From: Mactromeris polynyma
Lineage: Eukaryota; Mollusca; Bivalvia; Venerida; Mactridae
Assembly: GCA_032209605.1 (NCBI GenBank)
Contig: JASFXZ010000040.1
Span: forward strand, 1,426,001 to 1,490,000
Direction: 5' to 3'
DNA length: 64,000 bases
The translations under genes were made by a program, and so were the position numbers. The notes beneath the pieces are model-generated. The model was given only the letters and a program-made list of their open reading frames with translations, was not told where the DNA came from and did not search any database. Shown one piece after another: positions 24,310 to 34,789 of this stretch (position 1 is its first letter; each line of letters opens with the position of its first letter).

Positions 24310-25995
24310 GTAAGGTGTGTTGCTCAGGTCTGGCTTGCATCTCTGTCGATTCCACGACCACAATATTACTTAGTTCCAGCGTATTAACGAAAACAGATTC
24401 TCCATCATCATAGGAAACTCCCATGGTCGTCGTTTAGTATCTGTAACACCTTTGTTTAGAAACGATGACATAATATTTGATTTCGTTTAGTAATGGTGAC
24501 ATTTGTTGAGGCATCGATAACATCATTTAACACCAAATCAAAGCTTTATTTTACATCGAAAATAGATCAAGTGCACATGATTTTATATAACATGAGTATA
24601 AAATTCATTAAAATTCTTGTTGTGCATTATTCCATGGCCGTTTACAGTATATTTACTGAAATAAATGATATTTAATAATATTTCTTAAACCTCAGTTGTA
24701 CAATTGTGCCAATAATTGTGTTTATCCGTATAATTTCCGAAAACATAACATTGAATACATAAGCTGGGTTTACATACTGTCAAAAGTTAAATTACGGAGC
24801 CAAGAAAAATCCCGATCGTCTCTGGAACTTAATTATTTTAGACTTCCATACAGCGAAATGGTCTGCATGTCCTCGTTAGTGGAGAGAAACGATGACATTT
24901 TTCGTTGCGAATCGATGACGCGTCGTCGTTTAGAACTGCATCACGCATTGACATCGTTGCATACCAGTGGGAACTAGCTTTCGCTAAAATATCCTAGCGG
25001 CAAGTAAATACAGAAGGTTAGCATTATTACGTTCAGTGTGGGACGTAGAAATTGTTAATAGCAGCACCACTTTGATATATAGTAAATGTAACTGAATATT
25101 TGTTCATGTTAATTTGTCATGCGTTCAGCGAATATTCCGATTGTCACATGTTTTCGCGATGTAAGCAATCTCATCATTTGCATTGTTGTGATTTTAACCC
25201 ACGTTTTGTGTATGACCGACGCCAGAAGTGTTCAAGGTTTGAAATACTTATATATTTAACAAATAACGCAGTTTGTGAAACAGAAAATATGTTTTTAATA
25301 ACGGCAAAGGTCAACAATGTTATGATTTATATAACAATATTGCTGTCGCCTTAAAAATGAGGCGGCGTGTATACACAGAGAAGAGCATGTATTCATGTAT
25401 GCAATAACCATTTCAAACAAAATACATACAGTATAGCACAGCTATAAATTCTTGCTGTCAAGTATGAAATTGCGTGTTTGACTAACAATACTATTGCATT
25501 TTAGCGTAAAACCGGATTTACTGAGTTACAAAAATAAAACTTATATATTATTCAATATTGGCCGATGTGGCAATACAACGGGTGTCCTCTATTGCGACAA
25601 TGATAGAGCTGAATATGAACGTGTTGCGTAACGTAGATTCTGTTTAATCAGATTAATTATAGCGAAGTCGATTCATAACATTTTATTTAAATTGTCAATA
25701 AATTCAATACTGATACAAAACTCTTATCCTATCCTCTGTTTACACTGAAGCCCAAACACTTGTAGATCTTTTGTTCTGCATCATGAAGAATTGGGAACTA
25801 TATAATGTGTTATTTATTTTTTAAATAATTTACTAGATCTATAGCTTTAAAAAAAGAATTAAATAGTCTTGCAAAAACCACACTGCCTAACTAACAGTTC
25901 ATCAGACGCTGCGTCGGGAGTTTGTCCTAAGTGTATACTGAATGTAACGTAAGTTCCGTACCATGAACATGTCAGCTTAGTATGTCAAGCCCCAT

Positions 25996-27102
25996 TTAGG
26001 AGCCTTTTGTTTGAAACATGCTCACAATCAAATACCATAAGTGTCTTATTGTCTGTGGAATGTCTACCCATGGCATTACAACCAAATACGGACAACTCTT
26101 ATTACCAGCTTTATAACAATGTTCTGCCTTTTCAGCTCCCCAAATCACATCCTTACCAAACTGGAACGGAGAATATTTTATGGACTTTACTTTACTCGGC
26201 ACAAGACCATATAAAAACACATCGTCGACCCAAAAGAATTCCGTTGTCAACGATGCCTCGTACAGTTCGGGAATGACGTCATTGGAAATCACGACTGTAA
26301 ACCCTTCGCAGTACTCGGGGTACCTGGTCTTTCCTTTGAACGTGTCTGAATCCACATACCACTTTGAATCATTATTTCGAAATATCTGTGAATTGTGTAA
26401 ACGCCGACATGATATCTGTCTTGGAGTTTTCAAGAATTCGGGGACAAAGCTTTTCAAAAACTTGAATGTATTTACCACTATATCATCATCTACTTTCAAT
26501 ATCACATTCACATTTCTACATCTTTCTGTTAACCATTTATATGCCATTATACCTTTGTACGTGATATTCTTGTAATCATCAATAAAGTCCCCTTGCAAAA
26601 TATCCCCGTATTTTAGAAATTCTTTCTGCAGACTATTTTGCAGGGTGGTGTTCGTGACTTTTCCTAACAAGAACATTACTCTTACTGGTCCTAAATCTGG
26701 GAAGTATGAATTATTTGTCCATGTAGATCTGATTGCTCGTCTTTTCTCCACGTTTACTGGAGCACTATGCACTATCACCATCAGTTTTAAATCTTGTGTC
26801 GATGAACACAGTGTTGGGTTTTCCAGCTCATATTTGAAATTCGGATGCAGAGATTTGACAGCAAGCTCCAGTCCGTCTGATATGTCACGTGCTTTACGTG
26901 TTGTCTTAGGTAGTTTGTCCGCCTTTAAAGTACTATGTGTGATGTCTCGCTTCGATACTCCAAAGGTATTCACGTTTTGAGTGATGATTGCATATCTGCT
27001 AAAAACATATACAACAAACGCCACCAGACATATATATGCAGTATTTCGTACCGACCTCCGAAACATTCTCATTCTGAATAGTCGAGTTCTAGTAGTAAGC
27101 AT
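25996..27102 (-). CDS. GT31 beta-1,3-galactosyltransferase-like, copy 3
   Basis: The intact frame of 368 residues begins MLTTRTRLFRMRMFRRS. A basic cytosolic tail (~1-21) is followed by the membrane anchor (~22-41) and a stem to ~104. The GT31 domain follows with KRRAIRSTW (~120-128), VDDD (204-207) and FWVDDVFLYG (290-299). Its last third is the most diverged of the four copies (for example RYPEYCEGF, YSPFQFGKDV, EHCYKAGN), which may mean a different acceptor or donor preference (inference). The coding exon starts at an acceptor at 27329 (TTTGTTTCAG|ATTC on the minus strand). A candidate 5' exon with donor lies near 28,283. This is one of two copies with an intact upstream region, so a good candidate for a working gene. 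Confidence 0.88.
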   Translation of the reverse strand: MLTTRTRLFRMRMFRRSVRNTAYICLVAFVVYVFSRYAIITQNVNTFGVSKRDITHSTLKADKLPKTTRKARDISDGLELAVKSLHPNFKYELENPTLCSSTQDLKLMVIVHSAPVNVEKRRAIRSTWTNNSYFPDLGPVRVMFLLGKVTNTTLQNSLQKEFLKYGDILQGDFIDDYKNITYKGIMAYKWLTERCRNVNVILKVDDDIVVNTFKFLKSFVPEFLKTPRQISCRRLHNSQIFRNNDSKWYVDSDTFKGKTRYPEYCEGFTVVISNDVIPELYEASLTTEFFWVDDVFLYGLVPSKVKSIKYSPFQFGKDVIWGAEKAEHCYKAGNKSCPYLVVMPWVDIPQTIRHLWYLIVSMFQTKGS

Positions 27103-27329
27103 GTACTCTTTAATTTAAATAACTGATTTCTTCCTTGAAGATCCACCATGTGTCGAGGTATATTGCTGTATGTGAACACGTGGCAGAGAGACAATAGACG
27201 CATGGCAAAATATGAATTTCATATTCCCTTTTTCTATGATGGCGAAAGGTGTTTCCTCAACTAATTATTTGATTAACACCTGTCGTCAGAACATATGGTA
27301 ATCGCAACAGTGTCCATAATAATTTGAAT
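27103..27329 (-). other. 5' untranslated part of the copy 3 coding exon
   Basis: Between the acceptor at 27329 and the start codon there is a short upstream ATG frame (ATGGACACTGTTGCG...) that stops after a few codons. The same layout occurs in U4 at 47942-48163. Confidence 0.4.
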
Positions 27330-28199
27330 CTGAAACAAAAAGACAAAGAAATATTACTTTATTAACATGCATCAAATGCATTTTATTCAGTGTCAGCTAA
27401 AGAGTAACTCTAGTAATATTAAAAACAGATGTAGGTCTAATTCGCTCAATAGATTTACTCCGTATTTAAAACGACGACTATCTCGAATCACAACGAAAAC
27501 CAAATACAGGAATTAACTCCTAGCTGAACATCTATGTACCTAAACTTATACTTTGTGTGTACCCCCAGAAAAAAACATTCAGTCTGGATTTCCTCGATTA
27601 ATCCTTCCCGAGAGTGGTATAGTTACAGTGTCCAGTACCTATACAGGTATCCATTCTAGGTAAGTCAGTGTGTGAAGCGTTTGTTTGATTTTCATCGACT
27701 AAATATGTTAACAACGTGGTAATATTTACTCTTAAGTCAACGACCTTCAGCACATTCAATGCTTAAATTAAACATTAAAATACAATGACACTGATTAATA
27801 ATTCTCAAACATTCAGGGCTCTAGAATGTTTTACAAAGACACTTTTCCGGACTAATGGACTTGTCCGACATACTATTAGGTCGGTTACTTACATAAACCG
27901 CTCTAGTATGAAAGCAGCTAATTATAGTGCGAAGTAAAAACTACCAAAGAGCAAATTTACAGAATATTGCGTTTGATTTATGAAATTACTTGGAAACTAT
28001 GACACAAAATGCTTAAATACACAGATATTTAACATGTCATAACATCTCAGTTTAATAATTTGACATATTTTAACAAAATTACATACTTTCAGTAATGACA
28101 TTATAATTTATTTGTACTCATATATTCGTAAAACATTGCTGGATAGATACAGCCGAAATCTTCATATAAGCATTATACTGTGTTTGTTATTTGATTCGC

Positions 28200-28400
28200 A
28201 CAAACCTTCCCCACCCACATTGCGACGAGGGTGAGCCGCGGCGGCACATTGTAATGACGTATAAAGTCGGGCAATATTTACCTGGAACTTATCACTATCC
28301 GTACAAATTCGAAAAATATTGTCGGCATAATTCGGAGAGCGGCTTTCATCTTCATTATTATTATGTATACTTGCGGACTTTTCCAACTAGACCCTTATTC
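28200..28400 (-). promoter_or_regulatory. Probable 5' exon and CpG-richer promoter side of GT31 copy 3
   Basis: On the minus strand, sequence from ~28,400 to 28,283 ends GTTCCAG|GTAAAT, a good donor. The bases just inside the intron are the only CpG-rich patch nearby (GCCGCCGCGGCTCACC). The same block is conserved at 49,975-50,160 upstream of copy 4, also with the donor (exon end 50045). Conservation between the two copies supports function; no TATA box was identified. Confidence 0.35.
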
Positions 28401-29134
28401 ATTTAGATACTTTTTTAAATCAAGCTGCTATTAGGAAGATCTTTCGTAAACCTGTTTTGATCAGTTATCTTCATAGTATACGCAGGATATTGAAAGAGTA
28501 CTTAGCACCAGATTACACACGCAAAATGGATTATTTCTCATTCAGTCTTGCAACCGAAATCAAAATTAAATTAAACTTTGTGGATTGTGGCAATAAAAAC
28601 AATTATTTGAAAGGTCACGAATGATACATTAATAGGAAGTCCAGGTTTGTAAAAACCCGTCTTGTAATAAAAAATATGTGTTGACAGAATCTCCTCATTT
28701 CATCATTAAATTACTGGAAAGCAGTGGACTGGGGATTTAGCATAAGCCCTGAGTATCTATGCTACATATCTGTCCCAATTTCCCAAAATATTAATTTACT
28801 ACCCGACCATTAGTTCAGCACTGACCTCGTTAACTGCATCGTTTTATATATTTATTAGAAAAGCCTACCTAGTCAATGTTTCAAGAAACATATATGTTTG
28901 AAGATTAAGTATTGTCAATCCGAAACAATAAAATTAATGCGCCGATGGAATGCTGTTTCTACGATTAAATTTATAAAAATAACCCGCTCGCATACAAGAT
29001 ATTTTAGTAACATGAATACAGTCTGAAAGGGGCTCCAGTGGGGTAAAGTCCATATGTTTATTTCGGAATCCCTTTGTGTATCATGGTATGTCGTTGTCAT
29101 TGCGGGATAACCATATTTATGCCACTTCAATATA
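28401..29134. other. Duplicated upstream flank, no gene seen
   Basis: It matches 50,160-50,810 with scattered differences. Only short unsupported frames occur. Confidence 0.5.
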
Positions 29135-29334
29135 CAGCAAAACCTCATTAATTAGACCACCTTTGTGACTCTTGTAAATTGATCTTCTTATGGGGTGATC
29201 TTAATAATGAGGTTGCGTAAAGAGCAAAACAGTGAAACTGGACTTGAAAATTGTGTACATGTACTTAATGTTGAGGTGGTCTTCTTATTGAGGTTGTCCT
29301 ATTATTGAGGTGGTCTTTAGGCGAGGTTTAACTA
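29135..29334. mobile_element. pogo/Tigger-like MITE
   Basis: It begins TA|CAGCAAAACCTCATTAATT and ends GGCGAGGTTTAACTA|TA. Inner mirrored phrases occur (TTAGACCACC and GAGGTGGTC). TA flanks and CAG..AACCTC termini are typical of the pogo/Tigger group. No coding capacity. Confidence 0.65.
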
Positions 29335-29627
29335 TATGACGTACGTGTTGCAATACCAAACGTTGCCGATTGTAGACAACAAAACGAAAGAAGGGATCGC
29401 GTAGAGGATGTTCTAATTTATCGTTTTGATTACGAACATAGATTGGCATAAGGTTTCATTACATCTAAAACGTTTCTCATATGTGTGCTAAGGGATAGTA
29501 TTCACGTAACATATTCAGGTTTATCTTAAGATTGTCCTTATACTATTTATTTTCCTTAGTTAAAGATAAGGAAATGCTTAACCTTAAACATTTTCAGTGT
29601 GCTATTTAAGGATTTCCTTAGCAAAGG

Positions 29628-29830
29628 AAACATCAGTGTTGTGTAAACCAATCAAATCTTACGTTAACCACTAAACCAACTTCTCTTCAACCGAAAAAAT
29701 GTTTGTAACCTTGACGAGGATTAGTTAACCTATCGAGAAGGGGTACGTTACCTTACCAATCCACTTAAGTTCGGTAAATTAACGAAATCCATTTTCTATT
29801 ACCGAAATCAACTTCTAATACAACATCTGC
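29628..29830 (+). repeat. TCGGCGCA-family repeat, 5'-truncated
   Basis: It starts inside the family at CATCAGTGTTGTGTAAACC and keeps ACGTTAACCACTAAACC and ACCGAAATCC. It abuts a 29,486-29,626 fragment (GTATTCACGTAACATATTC...TAAGGATTTCC) of the MITE family also found at 50,820. Confidence 0.5.
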
Positions 29831-30409
29831 ACTATTATGGTGTTATGTTAGCAAAGAAAACATATTGATCACGATAGAGGCACTTTTCTTATTGTTGTAA
29901 ACATGACAATGTTGTATGAAAAGAAGAGGAACTTAATATTGTCAGCCCAAACAACTGCGTCTGAAAGTAGATCTCTAAAGTAGTTTTCAAGATTAATCTA
30001 GCGACTAGTTTTGCTAGTCAACACCTAGTGAAATTGCCAGGGGTCGGAATTAAGAATATTCTAGGTTGTATGTACCAGCCACGGACATTTGTATTGTTTT
30101 AATCAGATAAATCGATATTGACAAGTTTATTAACATGACTGTTTGATTCCACAACTGATACAATAAGTACTCATGAACTATATTGAAACATACTATACTG
30201 TCTATGACTTATCCCACTACGGAGTCAATATTATCCAATCTCCTACGAAGTCATCTCCCCTGACAGGTATCGGAGTTACAACACTTCGGCAATTTGTTAA
30301 TGTTGCACACCAAATCTTAACCTTCAGATTGCAACTAATTTGCTTGCTTCAGATTGCGCCGACCATTTTTTTTCAAGATATTTCTTGTTTAGTTATTTAT
30401 TCGATATAA
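29831..30409. other. Duplicated spacer shared with 52,680-53,060
   Basis: GAACTATATTGAAACA...CTATACTGTCTATGACT and the following sequence recur at 52,837-53,050. About 30,264-30,362 is the right half of a TCGGCGCA-family repeat ending AGATTGCGCCGACC. No gene. Confidence 0.5.
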
Positions 30410-32865
30410 AAGAGAGAGAGAGAGTACGTAGCTACAGGAAACGCCACATACATAAGACAGTGCCTCCCCACGCAGACCTCTGGGAAAACAACAATCCACA
30501 AAACACACGGCAATTAAGGAGGTTAAAGGGTACATATGTTAAGGAACTGAGGCACAAGGAATGGCCTGGCAGACCACAAGGAATAACTAGGAGAATCAAA
30601 GTGGACAGTGAAGGAGGGGAGGGGGATCAATGGATGGAAAAGATCACAGGACAAGTCAAGACAGTTGGCAGCAATAGGCCTAAACTGGGCAGGAAATTAC
30701 CTGAACACTATATAAAATGAAATAATTGCACAGGGGAAAGGGAAATATAAAATAATTCAAAACACAAACAATAACCATACAGCGAATTACAGCCTTGGAA
30801 CTATCAGTAAAAACACTGGGGGTTTAAATTGATTCAACAGCTAGCTAACCTCACACTTAAACGCTATACACCCTTTCAATTATACCGTTAATAGAATTAT
30901 CTGCCCTTCGATGACGTCATTAGAGGATAAACAATTACTATAACGGTAATATTCAGAGCGCGAAATGGCGACGTAACCAATTTTTCGGCGATGGAATGAA
31001 AGATAAGGTATGTTACAGATGTAATTTGTTTTAGGATGTATTTTGAGATATATAAACAAAACTTATACCTAATGGATTTTGCGAAATTGCTTTAGTTGGA
31101 TGCTTAATATTTGTTGGTCACATAATTTTGCGACATACTGGGAATTTTTATTTCACAAACTCAGTCGTTAATATGGACTTGGAAGACCGTATTTTGATGT
31201 TAATGTGAAATCGTACGCATGTCTGAAGAAGAACCATACATATTTTTCGTCATTTCAGTCATGGAACGTCATATGAAAGAACATGGATATAGCCAAAGAC
31301 CTCAATACCACAGATGCGCTACGCCAGATATGGCGCATCGATACAATGTTATCAGCGGACGCACTGTCTAAAACAATATATTTATGTAAAAATAAAATAT
31401 GAAACTCACTGTCAGTTTGGTTATTCCTACTCACATTAAATATATATTGTTTATAGTCACTTTTAAAAGAATCTCTTCTGAAAACGAGACATAGCGCTAT
31501 AATCCATAAATTATTTTTAGACGTCTTTCGTGGCTGGCTGGCCATTTAGTTTCAATGTTTAAACAATTTCTGTGTTCTCGTATGAATTGATAATTGACAG
31601 TTATTAATTGCTTTTCTTGTATTTTAATTAATTTGATTGGTGGATGCCTATTGTTTTGCAATTCATAAACCACGCCCTCGGCAGATCAGTTCTACTGGTC
31701 ACTACTGTAATTGAAAATTGGTGTCAGCTGTAAAAACACAATAGTCATAAAACCACAGGAGATCTTTATTATATGTGTTAATTCATATTGCTATTTCCTG
31801 TTTGATAGAATTAGTGCCTTTGATAATTGAAATGATTAGGTCATATCAGTCTGTGATCTCAATTTGTAATAAACACAATGAGATTACAACTGTCTGTCAC
31901 CCAAAAATATTTATACTTCAAAGATTTAGCCAGCCGATATTATTGAATGTTAATTCATGTTCAGAATTAAATTGATGCCAAAACCCTTGTCTCACACAGA
32001 CAATAAAGACATTGATTTGACCTACTTAATTTATATTTTGCACACGCTTACAAGTGCTGGGTAAAATAGACGAATTGTGTACACAAAACATGACATGCTG
32101 GCGTGATCTACATCATTTGTTTAGTTGATCTTTACACATTACATGATTATGTAAGCCTTGATTGTTCTTCACAGCAGCCTTTTTAAAAGTATTTTATTGA
32201 CATGAAAGTGTATTAAGTACAATTAGACTTCGATGAAAATATCAATAAATGAAGCGGAAAATTACCGACTTGTTTTGAAAAAGTTATAAAGCATTAATGC
32301 TCTGAAAATTTCTTTAACTGGGATTGTTTGATCACCGTTTATGGAATAACTTTTAATATTAACCACATATTTTTTGAGGATTTGTCATCTTAAACGATTG
32401 CTTTTTGCATTGGGGTAAGTTAAATATATGGTACTTGTTGTGAAAATCAGAGAATTTATAGGAAACTAACCGCGAGTATGTGAAAAAATTACGCTCCCCG
32501 TGTGCAGCGTTAATTCGTTACCTATGATTTTTTGAATGCTGTTAATGCAAAAACGTTAATATAGTGTGACCTAATACTTTCTGTATAGCTCTACTTTAAC
32601 AAATAAAATGTCCGATTTTACGAAAACATTAATAAATTTGCGCAACCCATAAACTTTTGTTGATGTGCAGCACTGGCCGTTTTTGGAAATATTTTTATCC
32701 TCGCATTACGTCACGTCCGGTAGGGGACGCAACTCTTATGCGACTTTAATCGATTAATTAAAAGCGTGTATATGGTCATTGATTTCCAACATATTTACAT
32801 AAATTGACTTAGTAGGCAGTAACTAATCATTAAAAGCAACCAACCATCACGCACATAAGCATTTT
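30410..32865. other. 2.45-kb segment absent from the paralogous site near 53,050
   Basis: Relative to 53,050 (TTCGATATTAACATTGTTC) this copy is interrupted by about 2.45 kb. It opens with a GA run and a purine-rich, higher-GC 300 bp (30,420-30,720) open on the plus strand. Near 30,950-31,007 is a G+C-richer stretch with CGCGAAATGGCGACG and a donor-like GATAAG|GTATGT, then AT-rich DNA. A minus frame at 31255-31545 (96 codons) is unsupported. No terminal inverted repeats recognised. Confidence 0.4.
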
Positions 32866-32869
32866 TCTT

Positions 32870-33062
32870 GTTTTTAATTGGTGAATAAGACTTAGTTCAG
32901 TGGTTAAATAAAGAACAATGAATTCAATACAATAACAAATTAATGAAATTGAATACTAGTATGTTGTCGAGGCGTTGTCCGATCCTAAAGACCCGTTCTC
33001 ATACAGAGGTATCTCACTATCATCTGGGACCAATATACACATATGTATGTACTATGCACAAG
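32870..33062 (+). mobile_element. LINE fragment, 5' side of the MULE insertion
   Basis: GTGAATAAGACTTAGTTCAG to GTTGTCGAGGCGTT matches 53,070-53,155. The next bases encode SDPKDPFSYRGISLSS, the reverse-transcriptase SYRGISL motif, and match 55,035-55,110. The LINE reading resumes at 34,790 after the MULE. Confidence 0.7.
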
Positions 33063-34309
33063 TTGATGGTAGATTAACCAAACATACTGACAACCACACA
33101 CACCCGCCCAATAACGTAGACAATGACATTAGAAACATCATGGGAAATATTCGCAAACGTTGTCGGGATGAACTTACCCCTATTCCAACAATCTACGAGG
33201 AAGAAATTGCCAACATCCGCGGAAAAGATTGGGATGAAGAGACAGAACAAATGGCAAGACATATACCAACGTTCCAAACGTGTAAGACTGCACTGTACAA
33301 AGAGCGGAGTAAACTTCGTCCCGTACTTCCAACGTCAACTGCTAACATCCAGTTAGAAGGAGAATGGACACAGACAACAGCAGGCGGCGAATTCCTTCAA
33401 ATCAACATCGACGAAAACAACAAAATGCTCGTCTTCGCAACTAGAACTGGACTACAACATCTGTGTGCAGCCAACACTATTTACGCCGACGGAACATTTT
33501 ACACGTGCCCAAGTTTATTTCACCAGTTGTTTGCGTTACATGGATTTATTGACGGTGAAATGTATCCGCTAGTATTCGCGTTTCTCCCAGGAAAATCAAC
33601 TGACGTCTACGTGAAATTTTTCAGCCAACTAAAACAGAAATGTGAGGAGTACGGTTTTGAACTTCAACCTGAAACTGTATTTCTAGACCACGAGGTGGCT
33701 TCCCGTAACGGCGCACAGAGAGTTTTTCCAGACACCAATGTGAAAGCCTGCTTTTTTCATTACACACAGTGCGTTTGGCGAAAAGTTCAAGCTTTAGGAC
33801 TCTCTACAGCCTACAAGGAAAATGACACAATCCATCGACTGGTTAGACGAGCATCGGTGTTGCCATTAGTTCCAATAGCTGAGGTAGAGGACATTTGGTT
33901 TCAAGCGTTAGAGGCCATAGGGGAGGAGGATCTTCCTGCGAGCGTTACTGCCTTCACAGACTACGTAACAGAACAGTGGGTTGAGGGTGATAAGCCAATT
34001 TGGAATCATTATACAACTGTGGGTCCCAGGACAACAAACCATTGTGAAGGGTGGCACAGTAAATTGAAGAAGGCCGTACGACATGCCCATCCAAACATCT
34101 TCGGTATCATTTCCATACTACAGCGGATTGAAGCTGCTTGCTACATTAGGGTTCTTCAATACCAGGCAGGGGGCGTTCGTCCAGTCAAAAAAAGAAAGTA
34201 TCGTCAGCTCGAGCAAAGACTAGCAGCCCTGAAAACACGTTTGGAAAACGGAGACATGACGGCGATGGAATACTCTGACGCAGCATCGCAACTTCTTCAC
34301 CTCAAATGA
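32975..34309 (+). CDS. MULE transposase, fused in frame to a LINE reverse-transcriptase fragment
   Basis: The open frame is 444 residues. Residues 1-~29 (MSDPKDPFSYRGISLSS...) are LINE reverse transcriptase. From ~30 the sequence is the end of a FLYWCH finger (DGRLTKHTDNHTHPP), then a MULE/Mutator-type DDE transposase domain. The latter has YADGTF with the first Asp at ~172, VFLDHE with the second Asp at ~238, CFFHYTQ (C/H pair ~259-262) and TNHCEGWHSKL with the catalytic Glu at ~358. A basic and coiled C-terminus follows (KKRKYRQLEQRLAALKTRLE). All catalytic residues are present, but the start of FLYWCH and the left terminus are missing, so the element is 5'-truncated. The real initiation site is uncertain; the ATG at 33,046 or inside the MULE part is as likely as the fused one. 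Probably decaying, possibly still expressed. Confidence 0.85.
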   Translation: MSDPKDPFSYRGISLSSGTNIHICMYYAQVDGRLTKHTDNHTHPPNNVDNDIRNIMGNIRKRCRDELTPIPTIYEEEIANIRGKDWDEETEQMARHIPTFQTCKTALYKERSKLRPVLPTSTANIQLEGEWTQTTAGGEFLQINIDENNKMLVFATRTGLQHLCAANTIYADGTFYTCPSLFHQLFALHGFIDGEMYPLVFAFLPGKSTDVYVKFFSQLKQKCEEYGFELQPETVFLDHEVASRNGAQRVFPDTNVKACFFHYTQCVWRKVQALGLSTAYKENDTIHRLVRRASVLPLVPIAEVEDIWFQALEAIGEEDLPASVTAFTDYVTEQWVEGDKPIWNHYTTVGPRTTNHCEGWHSKLKKAVRHAHPNIFGIISILQRIEAACYIRVLQYQAGGVRPVKKRKYRQLEQRLAALKTRLENGDMTAMEYSDAASQLLHLK

Positions 34310-34731
34310 ATGACTGACTGATTCATCATTAGTGATTGATTGACTGATGAGTACTGCAGATGAATCTGTGTTTAATGACTTGAACATGCGTTCATACGTG
34401 TGTATATATTTGTGACAATAGAAAATATATATAAATGTAAAATATTAAAAAAACTTTCTAATTTTTGATATTCCTGAAACCCTGAAAAAAAAGAAGAAAA
34501 CTATAATTAATTTATTAATGTTCAGTTATAATATTGCCTGTTTTAATGTAAAAAAAGAAGATTTTTATAAGTTAACATTATAATATTAAATAAAATCCAT
34601 TAAATTATCCAAAAAAATATGATATAAATGTATAAAAAACTTGTCTTGTTTTATTAAATCATCCTAAGAAACAGACTATAGCTATAATTTGACCTAAGGC
34701 CGTAGGAAGGTGTTAATTGGAAAAAGCAAAA
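34310..34731. other. 3' part of the MULE, non-coding
   Basis: It starts with imperfect GACTGATT repeats (34310-34350), then is strongly AT-rich with AATAAA-like signals (TAAATAAAATCC near 34,590). A CCTGAAACCCTGAAAA near 34,470 resembles the hairpin arm downstream. Confidence 0.5.
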
Positions 34732-34786
34732 TTCCTGAAACACCCACTTTTTTTTATCAAAATTTGAAAAGTGGGGGTTTCAGGAA
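34732..34786. repeat. Terminal hairpin of the MULE
   Basis: TTCCTGAAACACCCACTTTT and its inverse GAAAAGTGGGGGTTTCAGGAA are separated by a ~14-base A/T loop, with one mismatch. It is the last MULE sequence before LINE sequence resumes, so it likely marks the right terminus. Confidence 0.65.
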
Positions 34787-34789
34787 GAC

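Larger units (their letters stand above)
22610..24969. mobile_element. 2,360-bp DNA transposon with 88-bp TIRs and 5-bp TSD
   Basis: The left arm 22610-22697 begins CACTGGTATGCAACGATGTC and the right arm 24881-24969 is its inverse. They differ by one inserted base (CAATCGTG against CAATGCGTG). Both sides carry GGAAC (22605-22609 and 24970-24974), while the paralogous empty site in U2 (GCACTGGAACTAGC near 16,935) has it once. So the ends, target duplication and polarity are certain. A 5-bp duplication and a CAC-starting terminus are the hallmarks of Transib and RAG-like elements (family knowledge), but I find no transposase with RAG1/Transib motifs, so the superfamily is unproven. It is non-autonomous as it stands and carries the first exons of a spliced gene, annotated separately. 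Confidence 0.9.
20740..27330. repeat. Segmental unit U3 (GT31 array)
   Basis: Collinear with U2, plus the 2.36-kb transposon. Upstream of its gene (27,280-28,900) it is collinear with U4 (48,110-50,800), not with U1/U2. The start contains a minus-strand frame (20792-20995) whose RCLVRMN motif recurs at 41406-41594. Confidence 0.7.

Noticed and set aside
22610..24969. Calling the element RAG-like outright
   Set aside because: Only TSD length and the CAC start agree; no RAG1/RAG2 or Transib coding sequence is present.
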